Origin: Geobacter sp. AOG2
GTDB lineage: Bacteria > Desulfobacterota > Desulfuromonadia > Geobacterales > Pseudopelobacteraceae
NCBI RefSeq assembly: GCF_019972295.1
Contig: NZ_BLJA01000001.1
Coordinates: forward strand, 2,856,158-2,920,157
Direction of reading: 5' to 3'
DNA length: 64,000 nt
The notes under the pieces were generated by a model. That model was not told the DNA's origin. It did not search any database and saw nothing but the letters and a program-made list of their open reading frames with translations. Positions 7,776 to 16,511 of the stretch are shown in pieces. The translations under genes were made by a program, and so were the position numbers. Each line of letters begins with the position of its first letter. Position 1 is the stretch's first letter.

Positions 7776-9585
7776 ATCCGGCTTGCAGACGTTGAGATAT
7801 CTCCCGGAACGCCTCCCTGCGTCCGAGAAGTTCCCCGTTTTCCGGCAGCGTGGTATAACGCTGGAAATCGTTCCTTCCCTCCTCCTTGACCCGGTACAGG
7901 GCGATGTCGGCATTTTTCAGCAGGGTTTCCGCATCCCCGCCGTCATCGGGAAAGTCTGCGATCCCGATACTGGCGGTTATGGAGAGGGGGTGCCCGTTAC
8001 AGACGAATGGTTTGCTGAAAGCCGCCACAATCTTGGCAGCGGTCACGGCGGCGCTTTCCGTCGAGGCTATGGAGGGCAGGAGCAGCACGAATTCGTCCCC
8101 GCCCATGCGCGAGACCGTATCGCTCTTGCGCAGGAGTCCCGTCAGCCGCTCGCCGACGGCCTTGAGCAGCAGATCGCCCATGCTGTGCCCAAGGCTGTCG
8201 TTAATATCCTTGAAGCGGTCCAGGTCAAGGATCATCAGCGCACCCCGTGTGCCGGTGCGGTTCGCCGAGGCCAGGGCCTGGTCAAGGCGGTCGTTGAGCA
8301 ACACCCGGTTGGGCAGGCCGGTCAGGGCGTCATGGTACGCCAGGTGATGGATGGTGTCCTCGTGTTGCCTGCGCTCGGTGATATCGTTGAGCATCAATAC
8401 GAAGCCCGCCAGCTTACCCTGCTTATCCAGGATGCCGGACAGGCTGCCGTCGTAAAAGAAGGTTGCCCCATTCTGGTGAATTTTTGCGGGAAAGCTGCAT
8501 CTCCCCTCTTTCAGTACGGCCTCTCGGGCCCTGGGCAAGCTGATGGGGGCGATATCGTCAAGGGCGAGCACCTCCGCAGCAGGACGGCCGATGGCCGAGG
8601 CCGCGCTGCATCCGAATATTTTTTCCGCTACCGGGTTAAAGTATTTGATCTTCAACGTGCTGTCGGAGGCGACGATCGCCATGCTGGTGGAAGACCTGAG
8701 GATATTGTCCAGGAAGATGGTCTTGTCCAGAAGTTCCCTGGCGGCCTGCTGGAAGATATTCTCCTTCTTCCGGATGATTTCCTTCAATGACTCGATGTAA
8801 TGCCCTTCCAGTCCCTTGATGATGTCGGATTGGGTGATGATTCCCTCGATTTTTCCCTCGTTGTTGACCACCACCACCCGGCGAATTTTCTCCCGCTTCA
8901 TGATCAGGGCCGCCTCGTAGACCGTTGTCCCGGTGGCCACGGTCAAAACCGGGCTGCTCATGGCCGCGCTGACCGGGACGGCTTCCAGGTCGACGTCTTC
9001 GGCCACCAGCCTGACCGCATCGCGTTCGGTCATGATGCCGAGCGGGATGCGGTGGTCCGCCACGACGACACAACTGATTCCCGGACCGGCCATGATGCCG
9101 AGTGCTTCGCTGATCGGGGCCTCGCTGGCGACGGTCATGACGCCGGTCGTCATGACCTGCTCGATCTTGCGCAACTCGACGAAGTACTCGTGTCCCAAGT
9201 GATTGATCAGATCGGACTGGGTCATGAGCCCCAATATCCTGCCGCCATAGTCCACCACCACATGGTGGCGAATCCTGTTGGTGAGCATGAGGCTGTACGC
9301 TTCGTAGATATTCAGGCTACCGGAAATGGTAACAACCGGGCTGGTCATCAGTTCACGGATCGGCCGTTTTCCGAGGGGGACCTGTTGACTGGTCAACTTG
9401 ACCAGGTCGCGCTCGGTAAAGATCCCCAGCGGTTTTTTCTTTTCCGCCACGATGAGGCAACTGATCCTGGCTCGAGCCATGCAGGCGATCGCCTCCTCCG
9501 CCGGCGTTTCCGGCGTGACGCTGATCACCTGCCGGGAGATGATCTGCCTGATCCTTGTTTTTGTCGTGCTTGCGGTCGTGCTCAT
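7774..9585 (-). CDS. CBS x4 - PAS - GGDEF diguanylate cyclase
   Basis: The 603-aa protein has no membrane segment. Residues about 5-270 hold four CBS motifs in two Bateman pairs (repeated GIFTERD, GLMTQSDLI, GIMTERDAV, GIITQSDII). A PAS domain follows (about 295-400), then a GGDEF domain (about 425-590) with an intact active site (SRMGGDEFVLLLPS). CBS pairs usually bind adenine nucleotides, so the protein may link energy status or a PAS-bound signal to c-di-GMP synthesis. No EAL or HD-GYP domain is attached. The ATG at 9585 is preferred over an in-frame start at 9603 because an AAGGGA site lies 8-9 nt upstream. Confidence 0.9.
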   Translation of the reverse strand: MSTTASTTKTRIRQIISRQVISVTPETPAEEAIACMARARISCLIVAEKKKPLGIFTERDLVKLTSQQVPLGKRPIRELMTSPVVTISGSLNIYEAYSLMLTNRIRHHVVVDYGGRILGLMTQSDLINHLGHEYFVELRKIEQVMTTGVMTVASEAPISEALGIMAGPGISCVVVADHRIPLGIMTERDAVRLVAEDVDLEAVPVSAAMSSPVLTVATGTTVYEAALIMKREKIRRVVVVNNEGKIEGIITQSDIIKGLEGHYIESLKEIIRKKENIFQQAARELLDKTIFLDNILRSSTSMAIVASDSTLKIKYFNPVAEKIFGCSAASAIGRPAAEVLALDDIAPISLPRAREAVLKEGRCSFPAKIHQNGATFFYDGSLSGILDKQGKLAGFVLMLNDITERRQHEDTIHHLAYHDALTGLPNRVLLNDRLDQALASANRTGTRGALMILDLDRFKDINDSLGHSMGDLLLKAVGERLTGLLRKSDTVSRMGGDEFVLLLPSIASTESAAVTAAKIVAAFSKPFVCNGHPLSITASIGIADFPDDGGDAETLLKNADIALYRVKEEGRNDFQRYTTLPENGELLGRREAFREISQRLQAG

Positions 9586-9766
9586 CGGTAGTATCCCTTG
9601 CAACCTGAAAAACGGGCCGGATAGGTGAAGATGTCACCAAAATGGATCAATTATATCTTCCAATACCACATTCTTGAGCTTATTTACAGCTCCAATGCAG
9701 GGGTGAAGTGAAAATAGCTCCTCTGTTAACAGGCAGTTATCGAGAGCCAGAGGGGCCCTGAAACGC

Positions 9767-9800
9767 AACAAGGCGCGGAGCCGAAGCCCGCGCCTTGTTT
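9767..9800 (-). terminator. Rho-independent terminator after hcp
   Basis: AACAAGGCGCGG and CCGCGCCTTGTT form a perfect 12-bp stem with a 9-nt loop, 27 bp beyond the hcp stop codon. It could also act on the plus strand because T residues follow its right arm. Confidence 0.85.
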
Positions 9801-9826
9801 ATTGACGGATATATCGCGAAAAAAGA

Positions 9827-11437
9827 TTACCCCAGGATCGCCTTCATGTCGGCCTCGACCGTGGTGATGGGGCCGATGTTGAAGTTCTCCACCAGGAAGT
9901 TGAGTACGTTGGGGGAGATGAAGGCCGGTAACGACGGGCCGATCTTGATGTTCTTGATCCCCAGGTGCAGGAGGGTCAACAGGATGACCACGGCCTTCTG
10001 CTCGTACCAGGAGAGGATCATGGAGAGCGGCAGGTCGTTCACCCCGCACTCGAAAGCGCCGGCCAGGGCCACGGCGATCTGGATGGCCGAGTAGGCGTCG
10101 TTGCACTGGCCCACATCCAAAAGGCGCGGGATGCCGCCGATGTCCCCGAACTCCAGCTTGTTGAAGCGGAACTTGCCGCAGGCCAGGGTCAGGATGACCG
10201 TATCCTGGGGAAGCTTCTCGGCGAACTCGGTGTAGTAGTTGCGCCCCGATTTGGCGCCGTCGCAGCCGCCGATCAGGAAGAAGTGCTTGATGGCCCCGGA
10301 CTTGACCGCCGCCACTACCTTGTCGGCCACGCCCAGCACGGCGTTGTGGCCGAAGCCGGTCAGGATCTCCTGGCCCGGGTTGTCGGGGAAGCCGGGCAGT
10401 TCCTGGGCCTTGGCGATGACCTCGGAGAAGTCCCAACCGCTCACATGCTTCACGTCGGGCCACGCCACCAGACCCCAGGTGAAGAGACGGTCCTTGTAGG
10501 TGTCGGACGGACGCTGGATGCAGTTGGTGTTGAAGATGATGGAGCCGGGGAAGTTGACGAATTCCTTGGCCTGATCCTGCCAGGCGCCGCCGAAGTTGCC
10601 CACCAGGTGGCTGTATTTCTTCAGTCCGGGATAACCGTGGGCCGGGAGCATTTCACCGTGGGTATAGATGTTGATCCCTGTGTCTTCGGTCTGCTTGAGC
10701 AGCTCTTCCAGCATCTTCAGGTCGTGGCCGGACACCAGGATGGCCTTGCCGGCCTTGGTGCCGAGCTGGACCGGCGTGGGGACCGGGTGGCCGTAGGTGT
10801 CGGTGTGGGCGGCGTTCAGAAGCCCCATCACGGTCAGATTCTGCTTGCCGCACTCCATGGCCAGGCCCACAAAATCCATGAGGCCGAGGTTGGGGTCGGT
10901 GGTGGCGGCCAGCGCCTTCTGGACGAAGGCCAGCACCTCATCGTCACTCCTGCCCAGGATCATGGCGTGGTCCATATAGGCGGCCATCCCCTTCAGGCCG
11001 TATATGAGGATCTCGATCACGGAACGGATGTCTTCGTTGACGTGCTGGGTGTTGATGCCGTATGCCTCGCCCTGGGCGATCATGCCGTCCAGGCTCTCGG
11101 CCGGTTTCCATTCGGCCACGGGGCCGGAAAGGGTGGTGCCCTTGGCGGCCAGGGCGGTGCGGGCCTTTTCCTTGAGTTCATAGCAGTGCTTGATGATGCC
11201 GCCGATGCGGGAAGCCTCGAAATCCACGTTGGTAACGGTGGTGAAGAGCCCCTCGATGGTGAAACGGTCGATCTCGGGATTGCGCCCCAGCTTGTCGGCG
11301 TAGAGCGCCAGACTCTTCAAACCGTAGAGCAGATGGTCCTGCAGGGTCGCTACCTCCGGTTTCTTGCCGCAGACGCCCGAGATGTTGCAGCCGGTGCCGT
11401 TTGCCGCCTGCTCGCATTGATTACAGAACATTCCCAT
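9827..11437 (-). CDS. hcp: Hybrid cluster protein (hydroxylamine reductase / NO reductase)
   Basis: The 536-aa protein is Hcp. The N-terminal cysteines are spaced C-x2-C-x8-C-x5-C (residues 5, 8, 17, 23), the class I arrangement of anaerobes. Hybrid-cluster motifs include HGEMLPAHGYPGLKKYSHL, FNTNCIQRPSDTY and FLIGGCDGAKSGRNYY. Hcp contains a cubane cluster and a hybrid Fe-S-O cluster and protects against nitric oxide; hydroxylamine reduction is also reported in vitro. The start follows GGAGGACACAACT. No hcr reductase is adjacent. A CRP/FNR-type palindrome sits about 100 bp upstream (11537-11550). Confidence 0.97.
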   Translation of the reverse strand: MGMFCNQCEQAANGTGCNISGVCGKKPEVATLQDHLLYGLKSLALYADKLGRNPEIDRFTIEGLFTTVTNVDFEASRIGGIIKHCYELKEKARTALAAKGTTLSGPVAEWKPAESLDGMIAQGEAYGINTQHVNEDIRSVIEILIYGLKGMAAYMDHAMILGRSDDEVLAFVQKALAATTDPNLGLMDFVGLAMECGKQNLTVMGLLNAAHTDTYGHPVPTPVQLGTKAGKAILVSGHDLKMLEELLKQTEDTGINIYTHGEMLPAHGYPGLKKYSHLVGNFGGAWQDQAKEFVNFPGSIIFNTNCIQRPSDTYKDRLFTWGLVAWPDVKHVSGWDFSEVIAKAQELPGFPDNPGQEILTGFGHNAVLGVADKVVAAVKSGAIKHFFLIGGCDGAKSGRNYYTEFAEKLPQDTVILTLACGKFRFNKLEFGDIGGIPRLLDVGQCNDAYSAIQIAVALAGAFECGVNDLPLSMILSWYEQKAVVILLTLLHLGIKNIKIGPSLPAFISPNVLNFLVENFNIGPITTVEADMKAILG

Positions 11438-11536
11438 AGTTGTGTCCTCCCTTTCGTTTGGTGCCTGAATAAACTCGCAGGTGAGTTTTGAGCGTTTCTA
11501 TGGTATGAACAGTATACCGAATCTTCCCGGCATTGC

Positions 11537-11550
11537 TTGACCCGGGTCAA
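11537..11550 (-). promoter_or_regulatory. CRP/FNR-family (HcpR-type) operator upstream of hcp
   Basis: TTGACCCGGGTCAA is a perfect 14-bp palindrome. On the hcp strand a -10-like TATACT lies at 11516-11511. A start near 11502-11504 puts the palindrome centre at about -40 to -41.5, the class II activator position. TTGAC...GTCAA motifs are typical of the HcpR regulators that control hcp in anaerobic deltaproteobacteria (recalled from comparative genomics). The regulator gene is not in the window. Confidence 0.72.
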
Positions 11551-11583
11551 AAAAATAGAATTAGCAGGTTGTTGAATAATTCA

Positions 11584-11702
11584 GGTTGTTCAAAAATAGT
11601 CAGATCGTCGCACCCGCAGAAAGCCTCGCGGAGGCGTAGCAGCGCTACGCCGCACAAAAGGGCTTTCGAGGACGGCGGCGAGATGGCTGTTTTTCAACAA
11701 CC
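11584..11702 (-). repeat. MITE-like palindromic repeat, family 1, copy C (inverted)
   Basis: The reverse complement of copy A, running from GGTTGTTCAAAAATAG to CTGTTTTTCAACAACC. An extra end fragment (GGTTGTTGAATAATT, 11567-11581) abuts it on the left, as if one element had landed beside another. It separates the hcp promoter from the DUF362 gene. Confidence 0.85.
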
Positions 11703-11719
11703 TTCTAGGGGAGGAAACC

Positions 11720-12823
11720 ATGTCCAAGGTGTACTTTGCCGACATGCGGGCCGGCCATAAGGAAAACCTGTTCGACAAGATCAGTAAATTACTGGCCCTG
11801 GCCGGCGTGGACCGGCGCATTGCCGTGGGTGACCTGACGGCGGTCAAGATCCATTTCGGCGAGAAGGGGAACAGCGCCTTCATCCGCCCGATCTTTGCCC
11901 GGCGGGTGGTGGAGGAGATCAAGAAATTGGGGGCCAGGCCCTTTTTGACCGATTCGTCCACTCTCTATCCCGGCGAGCGCAAGGAAGCGGTTTCTGCCCT
12001 GGTCTGCGCCATAGAGAACGGTTTCGGCTATGCCTGCGCCGGGGCGCCGCTGATCATCAGCGACGGCCTGCGCGGAGTGACCGAAACGGACGTCGCCATC
12101 GACGGGGAGCTGTTGAAAAAGGTCCACATCGGCACCGAGATTGTGGAGGCCGACTCGCTGGTCTGCCTGACCCACTTCAAATGCCATGAGCTGACCGGCT
12201 TCGGCGGGGCCATCAAGAACCTGGGCATGGGGTGCGCCAGCCGTAAGGGCAAGCTGGTGCAGCACTCCACCGTGGCGCCCAAGGTGGCCGAGAAATACTG
12301 TACCGGCTGCGGCGCTTGCCTCAAGGCCTGCGCCCACGACGCCATCCGGATCATCGAGGGAAAGGCGACCATCGATCCCGCGCTCTGCGCCGGTTGCAGC
12401 CGCTGCATCAGCGTCTGCCCGGTCAAGGTCATCAATGTCCAATGGAACGAGGCGGCCGACCTGGTGATGAAGAAGATGGCCGAGTACGCCAAGGGTGCCG
12501 TGGCCGGCAAGGAGGGCAGGACGGTCTACCTGAGCTTCATCACCCAGGTTTCTCCGGCCTGCGATTGCTACGGCCACGCCGATGCGCCAATCGTCAACGA
12601 CATCGGCATCTGCGCCTCCTGCGACCCGGTGGCCATCGACCAGGCCTGCGCCGATCTGGTCAACGGAGCCCGGGGCAACGAGGGTTCGGCCCTGCAAAGC
12701 GGCCATGAGCCGGGTGGCGACAAGTTCCGCGGCGTGTACCCCGAGATTCCGTGGGAGGTGCAGTTGGAGCACGGCGAGAAGGTCGGCCTGGGGACGAGGA
12801 TCTACGAGTTGGTGAAGATTTGA
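11720..12823 (+). CDS. DUF362 domain protein with two [4Fe-4S] clusters
   Basis: The 367-aa protein consists of a DUF362 domain (residues 1 to about 180 and 235 to 330; FADMRAGHKENLF, VKIHFGEKGNSAFIRP, LTHFKCHELTGFGGAIKNLGMG) interrupted by a two-cluster ferredoxin insert at about 190-240. The insert carries CTGCGACLKACAHD and CAGCSRCISVCPVK, the eight ligands for two [4Fe-4S] clusters. The family is common in anaerobes and of unknown function. The start follows GGGGAGGAAACC directly after a family 1 repeat, and the gene appears to be transcribed alone. Confidence 0.85.
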   Translation: MSKVYFADMRAGHKENLFDKISKLLALAGVDRRIAVGDLTAVKIHFGEKGNSAFIRPIFARRVVEEIKKLGARPFLTDSSTLYPGERKEAVSALVCAIENGFGYACAGAPLIISDGLRGVTETDVAIDGELLKKVHIGTEIVEADSLVCLTHFKCHELTGFGGAIKNLGMGCASRKGKLVQHSTVAPKVAEKYCTGCGACLKACAHDAIRIIEGKATIDPALCAGCSRCISVCPVKVINVQWNEAADLVMKKMAEYAKGAVAGKEGRTVYLSFITQVSPACDCYGHADAPIVNDIGICASCDPVAIDQACADLVNGARGNEGSALQSGHEPGGDKFRGVYPEIPWEVQLEHGEKVGLGTRIYELVKI

Positions 12824-12867
12824 ACGGGCAAACCTGCCGCTGCGCCGTGGTGACAGGTAATGGGGCC

Positions 12868-13041
12868 CTGAACCCGTGACGCCTTCATGCCTTCGCTGGT
12901 TCGGAAAGCCTCTGCCTTTGCGTTTGAAGAGGTTGCGACAATCAGGCGGTGGACGGGCCTCATGAGTGAGCTGTTACAACATGGCGGCGTGCGGGCTTCG
13001 GCTCTTCCGGACGCTGCGGCATTCCGGCGTCACGGATTCAG
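12868..13041 (-). repeat. MITE-like repeat, family 2, copy 2 (inverted)
   Basis: The reverse complement aligns along its whole length with 5502-5671, including both ends (CCGTGACGCC and GGCGTCACGG). The right border leads straight into AGGGGGACATT, the ribosome-binding region of dtd. Copy 1 is likewise placed in front of its downstream gene. Confidence 0.8.
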
Positions 13042-13050
13042 GGGGACATT

Positions 13051-13488
13051 ATGAAAGCGGTAATTCAGCGCGTCAGTTTTGCGTCCGTCACTGTGGACGA
13101 GAGCGTTGTCGGGCGGATCGGAAAAGGCGTCCTGGTTCTCTTGGGCGTGGAGAAGGGAGACGACGAGTCGAAGGCCGACTGGCTGGCGGAGAAGATTGCC
13201 GGCCTGCGCATCTTTGCGGACGGGGAGGACAAGATGAACCTTGCGCTGGCCGATGTGGGGGGAGCCGTTCTGGCGGTTTCCCAGTTCACCCTGGCCGGCA
13301 ATTGCGACAAGGGGCGGCGCCCCTCCTTCGATACGGCGGCCCCGCCCGAAGAAGGTAAACGGCTGTACGATTATTTCACTGCCGCGGTGGAGAAACTCGG
13401 CCTGCCGGTGCAGACCGGCATCTTTCAGGCCGACATGAAGGTGCATTTGGTTAACGACGGGCCGGTCACCTTTATCCTGGAACGTTGA
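13051..13488 (+). CDS. dtd: D-aminoacyl-tRNA deacylase
   Basis: The 145-aa protein has the usual DTD length and both hallmark motifs: [10 protein letters not shown] (the SQFTL motif) and [10 protein letters not shown] (the GPxT/P motif), which form the active site across the dimer. DTD hydrolyses D-aminoacyl-tRNAs and Gly-tRNA(Ala), recycling mischarged tRNAs in the cytoplasm. Start ATG at 13051 behind AGGGGG. Confidence 0.96.
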   Translation: MKAVIQRVSFASVTVDESVVGRIGKGVLVLLGVEKGDDESKADWLAEKIAGLRIFADGEDKMNLALADVGGAVLAVSQFTLAGNCDKGRRPSFDTAAPPEEGKRLYDYFTAAVEKLGLPVQTGIFQADMKVHLVNDGPVTFILER

Positions 13489-13490
13489 GG

Positions 13491-13537
13491 GGTTGTTGAA
13501 AAATCTGAATACACTTGGTTTTTTAACAGCCTGTTAA
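13491..13537. repeat. Short inverted repeat with a family 1-like end
   Basis: GGTTGTTGAAAAA (left) and TTTTTTAACAGCC (right) form an imperfect inverted repeat just after dtd. The left end matches the family 1 terminus. It may be a deleted relative of that element or a terminator for dtd. Confidence 0.4.
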
Positions 13538-13543
13538 AGAACG

Positions 13544-14137
13544 TTAGCGGTTCACGCGCAAGTCTATGATCACGCCCGGCGGCAGCTGCTGGCCGTCCAG
13601 GAGGTCGGCGGGCGGGCTGGGGGTCGGTTCCGTATTCCCGAAGGCGTATTCCACGACCGTATGGCGACCATTGTCATCCAGCCAGACGATCCGGTCATTT
13701 TCCACGCCGCTTTCCTCGCCGGCGATATAGGACTTGGTTGCCCGGTCGCGGCAGTCGAGCGGGTCGTTGGCCGTGTTGATGGACTCCAGGCACCGCTCAA
13801 GGTGCTTGGCCCGCGCCACGATGTCGCGGCTCGCCGCTGCCAACTCCTTTTTGCGGGCGATCTCGCCATACCCCATGGCACTTGAAAAGGCGGTTTTGAC
13901 CCACCCCCCATCGACGTTCCTGGTTGTCCAGGCGGTAACCACCACGCCATTGGCCCGCTTTTCCACGGCTATCGACGCCGGGCAGCCACCCGGTGCCTTG
14001 CCCGACCATGTGCGGGTCCGGCGGATTTCATCGAAAACCTTGGTGGTGCAGCCGGCAAGCTGGGGAACATCGGCGGCCAGGGCCTCCGCACCCAGCGGTA
14101 TGAGCAACAGCGCAAGCAGTAAAAAGGGGCAACGCAT
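13544..14137 (-). CDS. Secreted protein of unknown function
   Basis: The 197-aa protein has a clear signal peptide (MRCPFLLLALLLIPLGAEALA, cleavage near ALA-AD). The mature part has four cysteines (AGC, GGC, ERC, LDC), suggesting two disulfides, and a proline-rich C-terminus (TPSPPADLL). I do not recognise a family. The start at 14137 follows GGAGGCCCC; a longer frame to 14194 lacks a ribosome site. It appears to be transcribed alone. Confidence 0.65.
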   Translation of the reverse strand: MRCPFLLLALLLIPLGAEALAADVPQLAGCTTKVFDEIRRTRTWSGKAPGGCPASIAVEKRANGVVVTAWTTRNVDGGWVKTAFSSAMGYGEIARKKELAAASRDIVARAKHLERCLESINTANDPLDCRDRATKSYIAGEESGVENDRIVWLDDNGRHTVVEYAFGNTEPTPSPPADLLDGQQLPPGVIIDLRVNR

Positions 14138-14368
14138 GGGGCCTCCTCCAGGGTTGTCATAAAGGCATTCTCGTATGTAGCTCCAGTATAGCACGTATCA
14201 CTGCCGGTGCATGGTTTCGGGAGCGGGGCCATCAGGGGGAGGATATGCGGAACCGGTCCGCGAGGGGCGCGCATGAGAGGGGGAGATCACAGCATGTTTT
14301 TTTGCGGTCAGTGATATACGTTGCTCTCCATCCAACGAGGCAAGGGTGGATGCGGAGGGAAAGAGAAA

Positions 14369-14395
14369 GGGGCCAACCGCATTCGGCTGACCCCT
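14369..14395 (-). terminator. Terminator-like hairpin after tRNA-Pro
   Basis: On the minus strand AGGGGTCAGCCG pairs imperfectly with CGGTTGGCCCC around a 4-nt loop, then a pyrimidine-rich CTTTCTCTTTC run follows. It lies 11 nt beyond the tRNA 3' end. Confidence 0.55.
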
Positions 14396-14405
14396 CGATT
14401 ATTAA

Positions 14406-14482
14406 TGGTCGGGATGACTGGATTTGAACCAGCGGCCCCCTGCTCCCGAAGCAGGTGCGCTACCAGGCTGCGCTACATCCCG
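14406..14482 (-). tRNA. tRNA-Pro(CGG)
   Basis: The 77-nt cloverleaf has the acceptor stem CGGGATG/CATCCCG, the anticodon arm CCTGC-TTCGGGA-GCAGG (anticodon CGG), a T arm with GGTTCAAATCC and an encoded CCA. A 19-nt stretch of its 5' half and the region upstream of it are duplicated at 18037-18120. Confidence 0.97.
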
Positions 14483-14890
14483 AAGAACTGTTCTTATATC
14501 CTTTTTGGTTGCCGCTTGTCAAGCGGGAAGACGATGCGAGCCCCCGCTCAAGCGGCCCTTGACGAGTCAAGACGATAAATTTTCCCACGTAAGGTTGCTT
14601 TTTTGTCCCTGCCCAAACATTCCGCCTGCACTGATTAAAGCCATGCCATCAGCCAATTGCGCCCTCTGCCGGCAATCGGGTGCGGAGGTCGTACCTGGAC
14701 GGGGGGGCTGATCCGGTGTTGTCAGGTTATTGGCAGGTTCAATCGAATAATGTCAAGCTTTCATGAATATGCCCTTTTGCCGCTCTGTACCCTCTTCCCA
14801 TAAATTTTATCTCAATTTTTTTGTAACCTTTTTCGATTGAGTTTCGTCTAAAGCGCGACAAAGTGATTTTGGACGGATTGAGGCCGGAAC
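14483..14890. other. Non-coding stretch between tRNA-Pro and the O-acylation genes
   Basis: No convincing gene is seen. The first ~45 bp belong to the block duplicated at 18037-18120. The right half is AT-rich (14750-14850) and could hold the promoter for the downstream genes, but no clear -35/-10 pair stands out. Confidence 0.5.
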
Positions 14891-14998
14891 ATGACCGAAA
14901 TAACAACGGACAACCATATCAAAAATCTTGGGGATTACAGGTCTCCAATACAGAGTTTGGACATGAACAAGCCCTGTTTTCCATATTTCTTCAAATAG
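14891..14998 (+). CDS. Possible 35-aa leader peptide before the MBOAT gene
   Basis: An ATG preceded by GAGGCCGGAAC opens a 35-codon frame ending at 14998, four bases before the MBOAT ATG at 15002. The MBOAT gene has no ribosome site of its own in the preceding 20 nt, so translational coupling to this small frame is plausible. The peptide (starts MTEITTDNHIKNLGDYR) matches nothing I know. It may not be a real protein. Confidence 0.35.
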   Translation: MTEITTDNHIKNLGDYRSPIQSLDMNKPCFPYFFK

Positions 14999-15001
14999 CC
15001 C

Positions 15002-16507
15002 ATGCCATTTAACTCACCTCTTTTTCTCTTCCTGTTTCTGCCCCTGGTTCTTGGCTGTTACTGGCTATTGAGGGCAAATGGCAGGATTTGGTTTCTCCTT
15101 GGCGTAAGTTTACTATATTTTGCCGCTTCAAACGTGTTTACCTCTTTTTCTGAAATTGGAAAAACCGGGAGCAGTTTTTTGTTGTTGCTCCTTTATTATA
15201 TTGTCGCCAACTATCTCTTCGGTCTATCAGCCGAAAAATATCGAGACTCTTTCTGGGGTAAAGTTGTTGTCTGGCTGTCGATTGCCATGAATCTTTTGCC
15301 CTTGATCTGCTATAGATATCCCGGTGTTGCGGCCATGGCCGCACAAGGTATAATCCCGTCATCGACTGGCGTGAACATTGCCGATTACTTCAAATTCAGC
15401 TATCTGCCCCTGGGCCTCTCGTTTTTAACATTTCAGGCAATTGCTTACGTTCTCGATGTGTACCGTGATGAGATAGACGCTCAAAAAAATCCGCTGCTTC
15501 TGTCGCTATTCCTGGTCCTCTTTCCCAAAATCACGGCAGGTCCGATTATCAGATATTCAGAGGTTGCTGAAGACCTTGCCGACCCAAAGGTAAGCGCCGA
15601 CAAATTTGCCATGGGCGCCAGGCGCTTCGTAATCGGCCTCGGTAAAAAAGTGCTGCTTGCGGATACATTGGCGCTGACCGCCAACCAGATTTTTTCCGTG
15701 CCTGCTGCGGAATTGTCGCCAAGTGCCGCCTGGCTTGGCTTGATAACGTATTCGCTTCAGTTGTACCTGGACTTTTCAGGTTATTCGGATATGGCAATAG
15801 GGCTGGGGCGCATGTTCGGATTCACGTTCCAGGAAAATTTCAACTACCCGTATATATCCAGATCGTTGACCGAGTTCTGGCGCCGCTGGCATATATCGCT
15901 GTCAACATGGCTGAGGGATTATATGTTTATCCCTCTCAGCTATGCATTGATGAGCGATAGTGTCAGGCAAAAGATCGCTCAGGGGAGATATCCGACCAAT
16001 TACCGATCGTTGTTCAGCATCGTGATGGTTTTCACCGCTTGCGGGCTTTGGCATGGTGTAGGTTGGAATTTTATTGTTTGGGGGATGCTCCATGGGGTCG
16101 TCCTGGCTCTCGAAAGCCTCTGGCTATCCAGGGTGATAAAAAAATGGTGGGTTCCGCTGCAACATGTGTATTTATTGCTCATAGTTATGCTCCCATGGGT
16201 CTTTTTCCGTGCGTCGAGCTTTTCCGAAGCGGTTGACTACCTGCGTACATTAGCAGGCTTTCCCGCCACTACGGTTTTTCATTATGATCTGCGCATGTAT
16301 ATCGACAGCACTGAACTGCTTGTCCTGATTGCCGGAGTCGTCGCATCCACGCCGATAGTGAGAAACATCTCCGACCACCTGCGAAAAACAGAACATCATG
16401 CCATCGGGGCTTTCTGTGAGATTGCCGGGATGGTTTTCGTGCTGATGCTGTCCTTCTGTTCCATTGCATCGTCGACGTTCACCCCCTTCCTGTACCAGAA
16501 ATTCTGA
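15002..16507 (+). CDS. MBOAT-family membrane O-acyltransferase (AlgI/DltB-like)
   Basis: The 501-aa protein has ten or more hydrophobic helices and the MBOAT signature. LGLSFLTFQAIAYVLDVY and FPKITAGPIIRY lie in the first half, and FNYPYISRSLTEFWRRWHISLSTWLRDYMFIPL and the catalytic-histidine segment FTACGLWHGVGWNFIVWG in the second. AlgI/DltB-type MBOATs move acyl groups across the inner membrane for transfer to extracytoplasmic polymers. The next gene encodes the matching periplasmic AlgJ/AlgX-like partner. Base composition is lower in G+C than surrounding genes, suggesting acquisition. Confidence 0.93.
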   Translation: MPFNSPLFLFLFLPLVLGCYWLLRANGRIWFLLGVSLLYFAASNVFTSFSEIGKTGSSFLLLLLYYIVANYLFGLSAEKYRDSFWGKVVVWLSIAMNLLPLICYRYPGVAAMAAQGIIPSSTGVNIADYFKFSYLPLGLSFLTFQAIAYVLDVYRDEIDAQKNPLLLSLFLVLFPKITAGPIIRYSEVAEDLADPKVSADKFAMGARRFVIGLGKKVLLADTLALTANQIFSVPAAELSPSAAWLGLITYSLQLYLDFSGYSDMAIGLGRMFGFTFQENFNYPYISRSLTEFWRRWHISLSTWLRDYMFIPLSYALMSDSVRQKIAQGRYPTNYRSLFSIVMVFTACGLWHGVGWNFIVWGMLHGVVLALESLWLSRVIKKWWVPLQHVYLLLIVMLPWVFFRASSFSEAVDYLRTLAGFPATTVFHYDLRMYIDSTELLVLIAGVVASTPIVRNISDHLRKTEHHAIGAFCEIAGMVFVLMLSFCSIASSTFTPFLYQKF

Positions 16508-16511
16508 TGCC

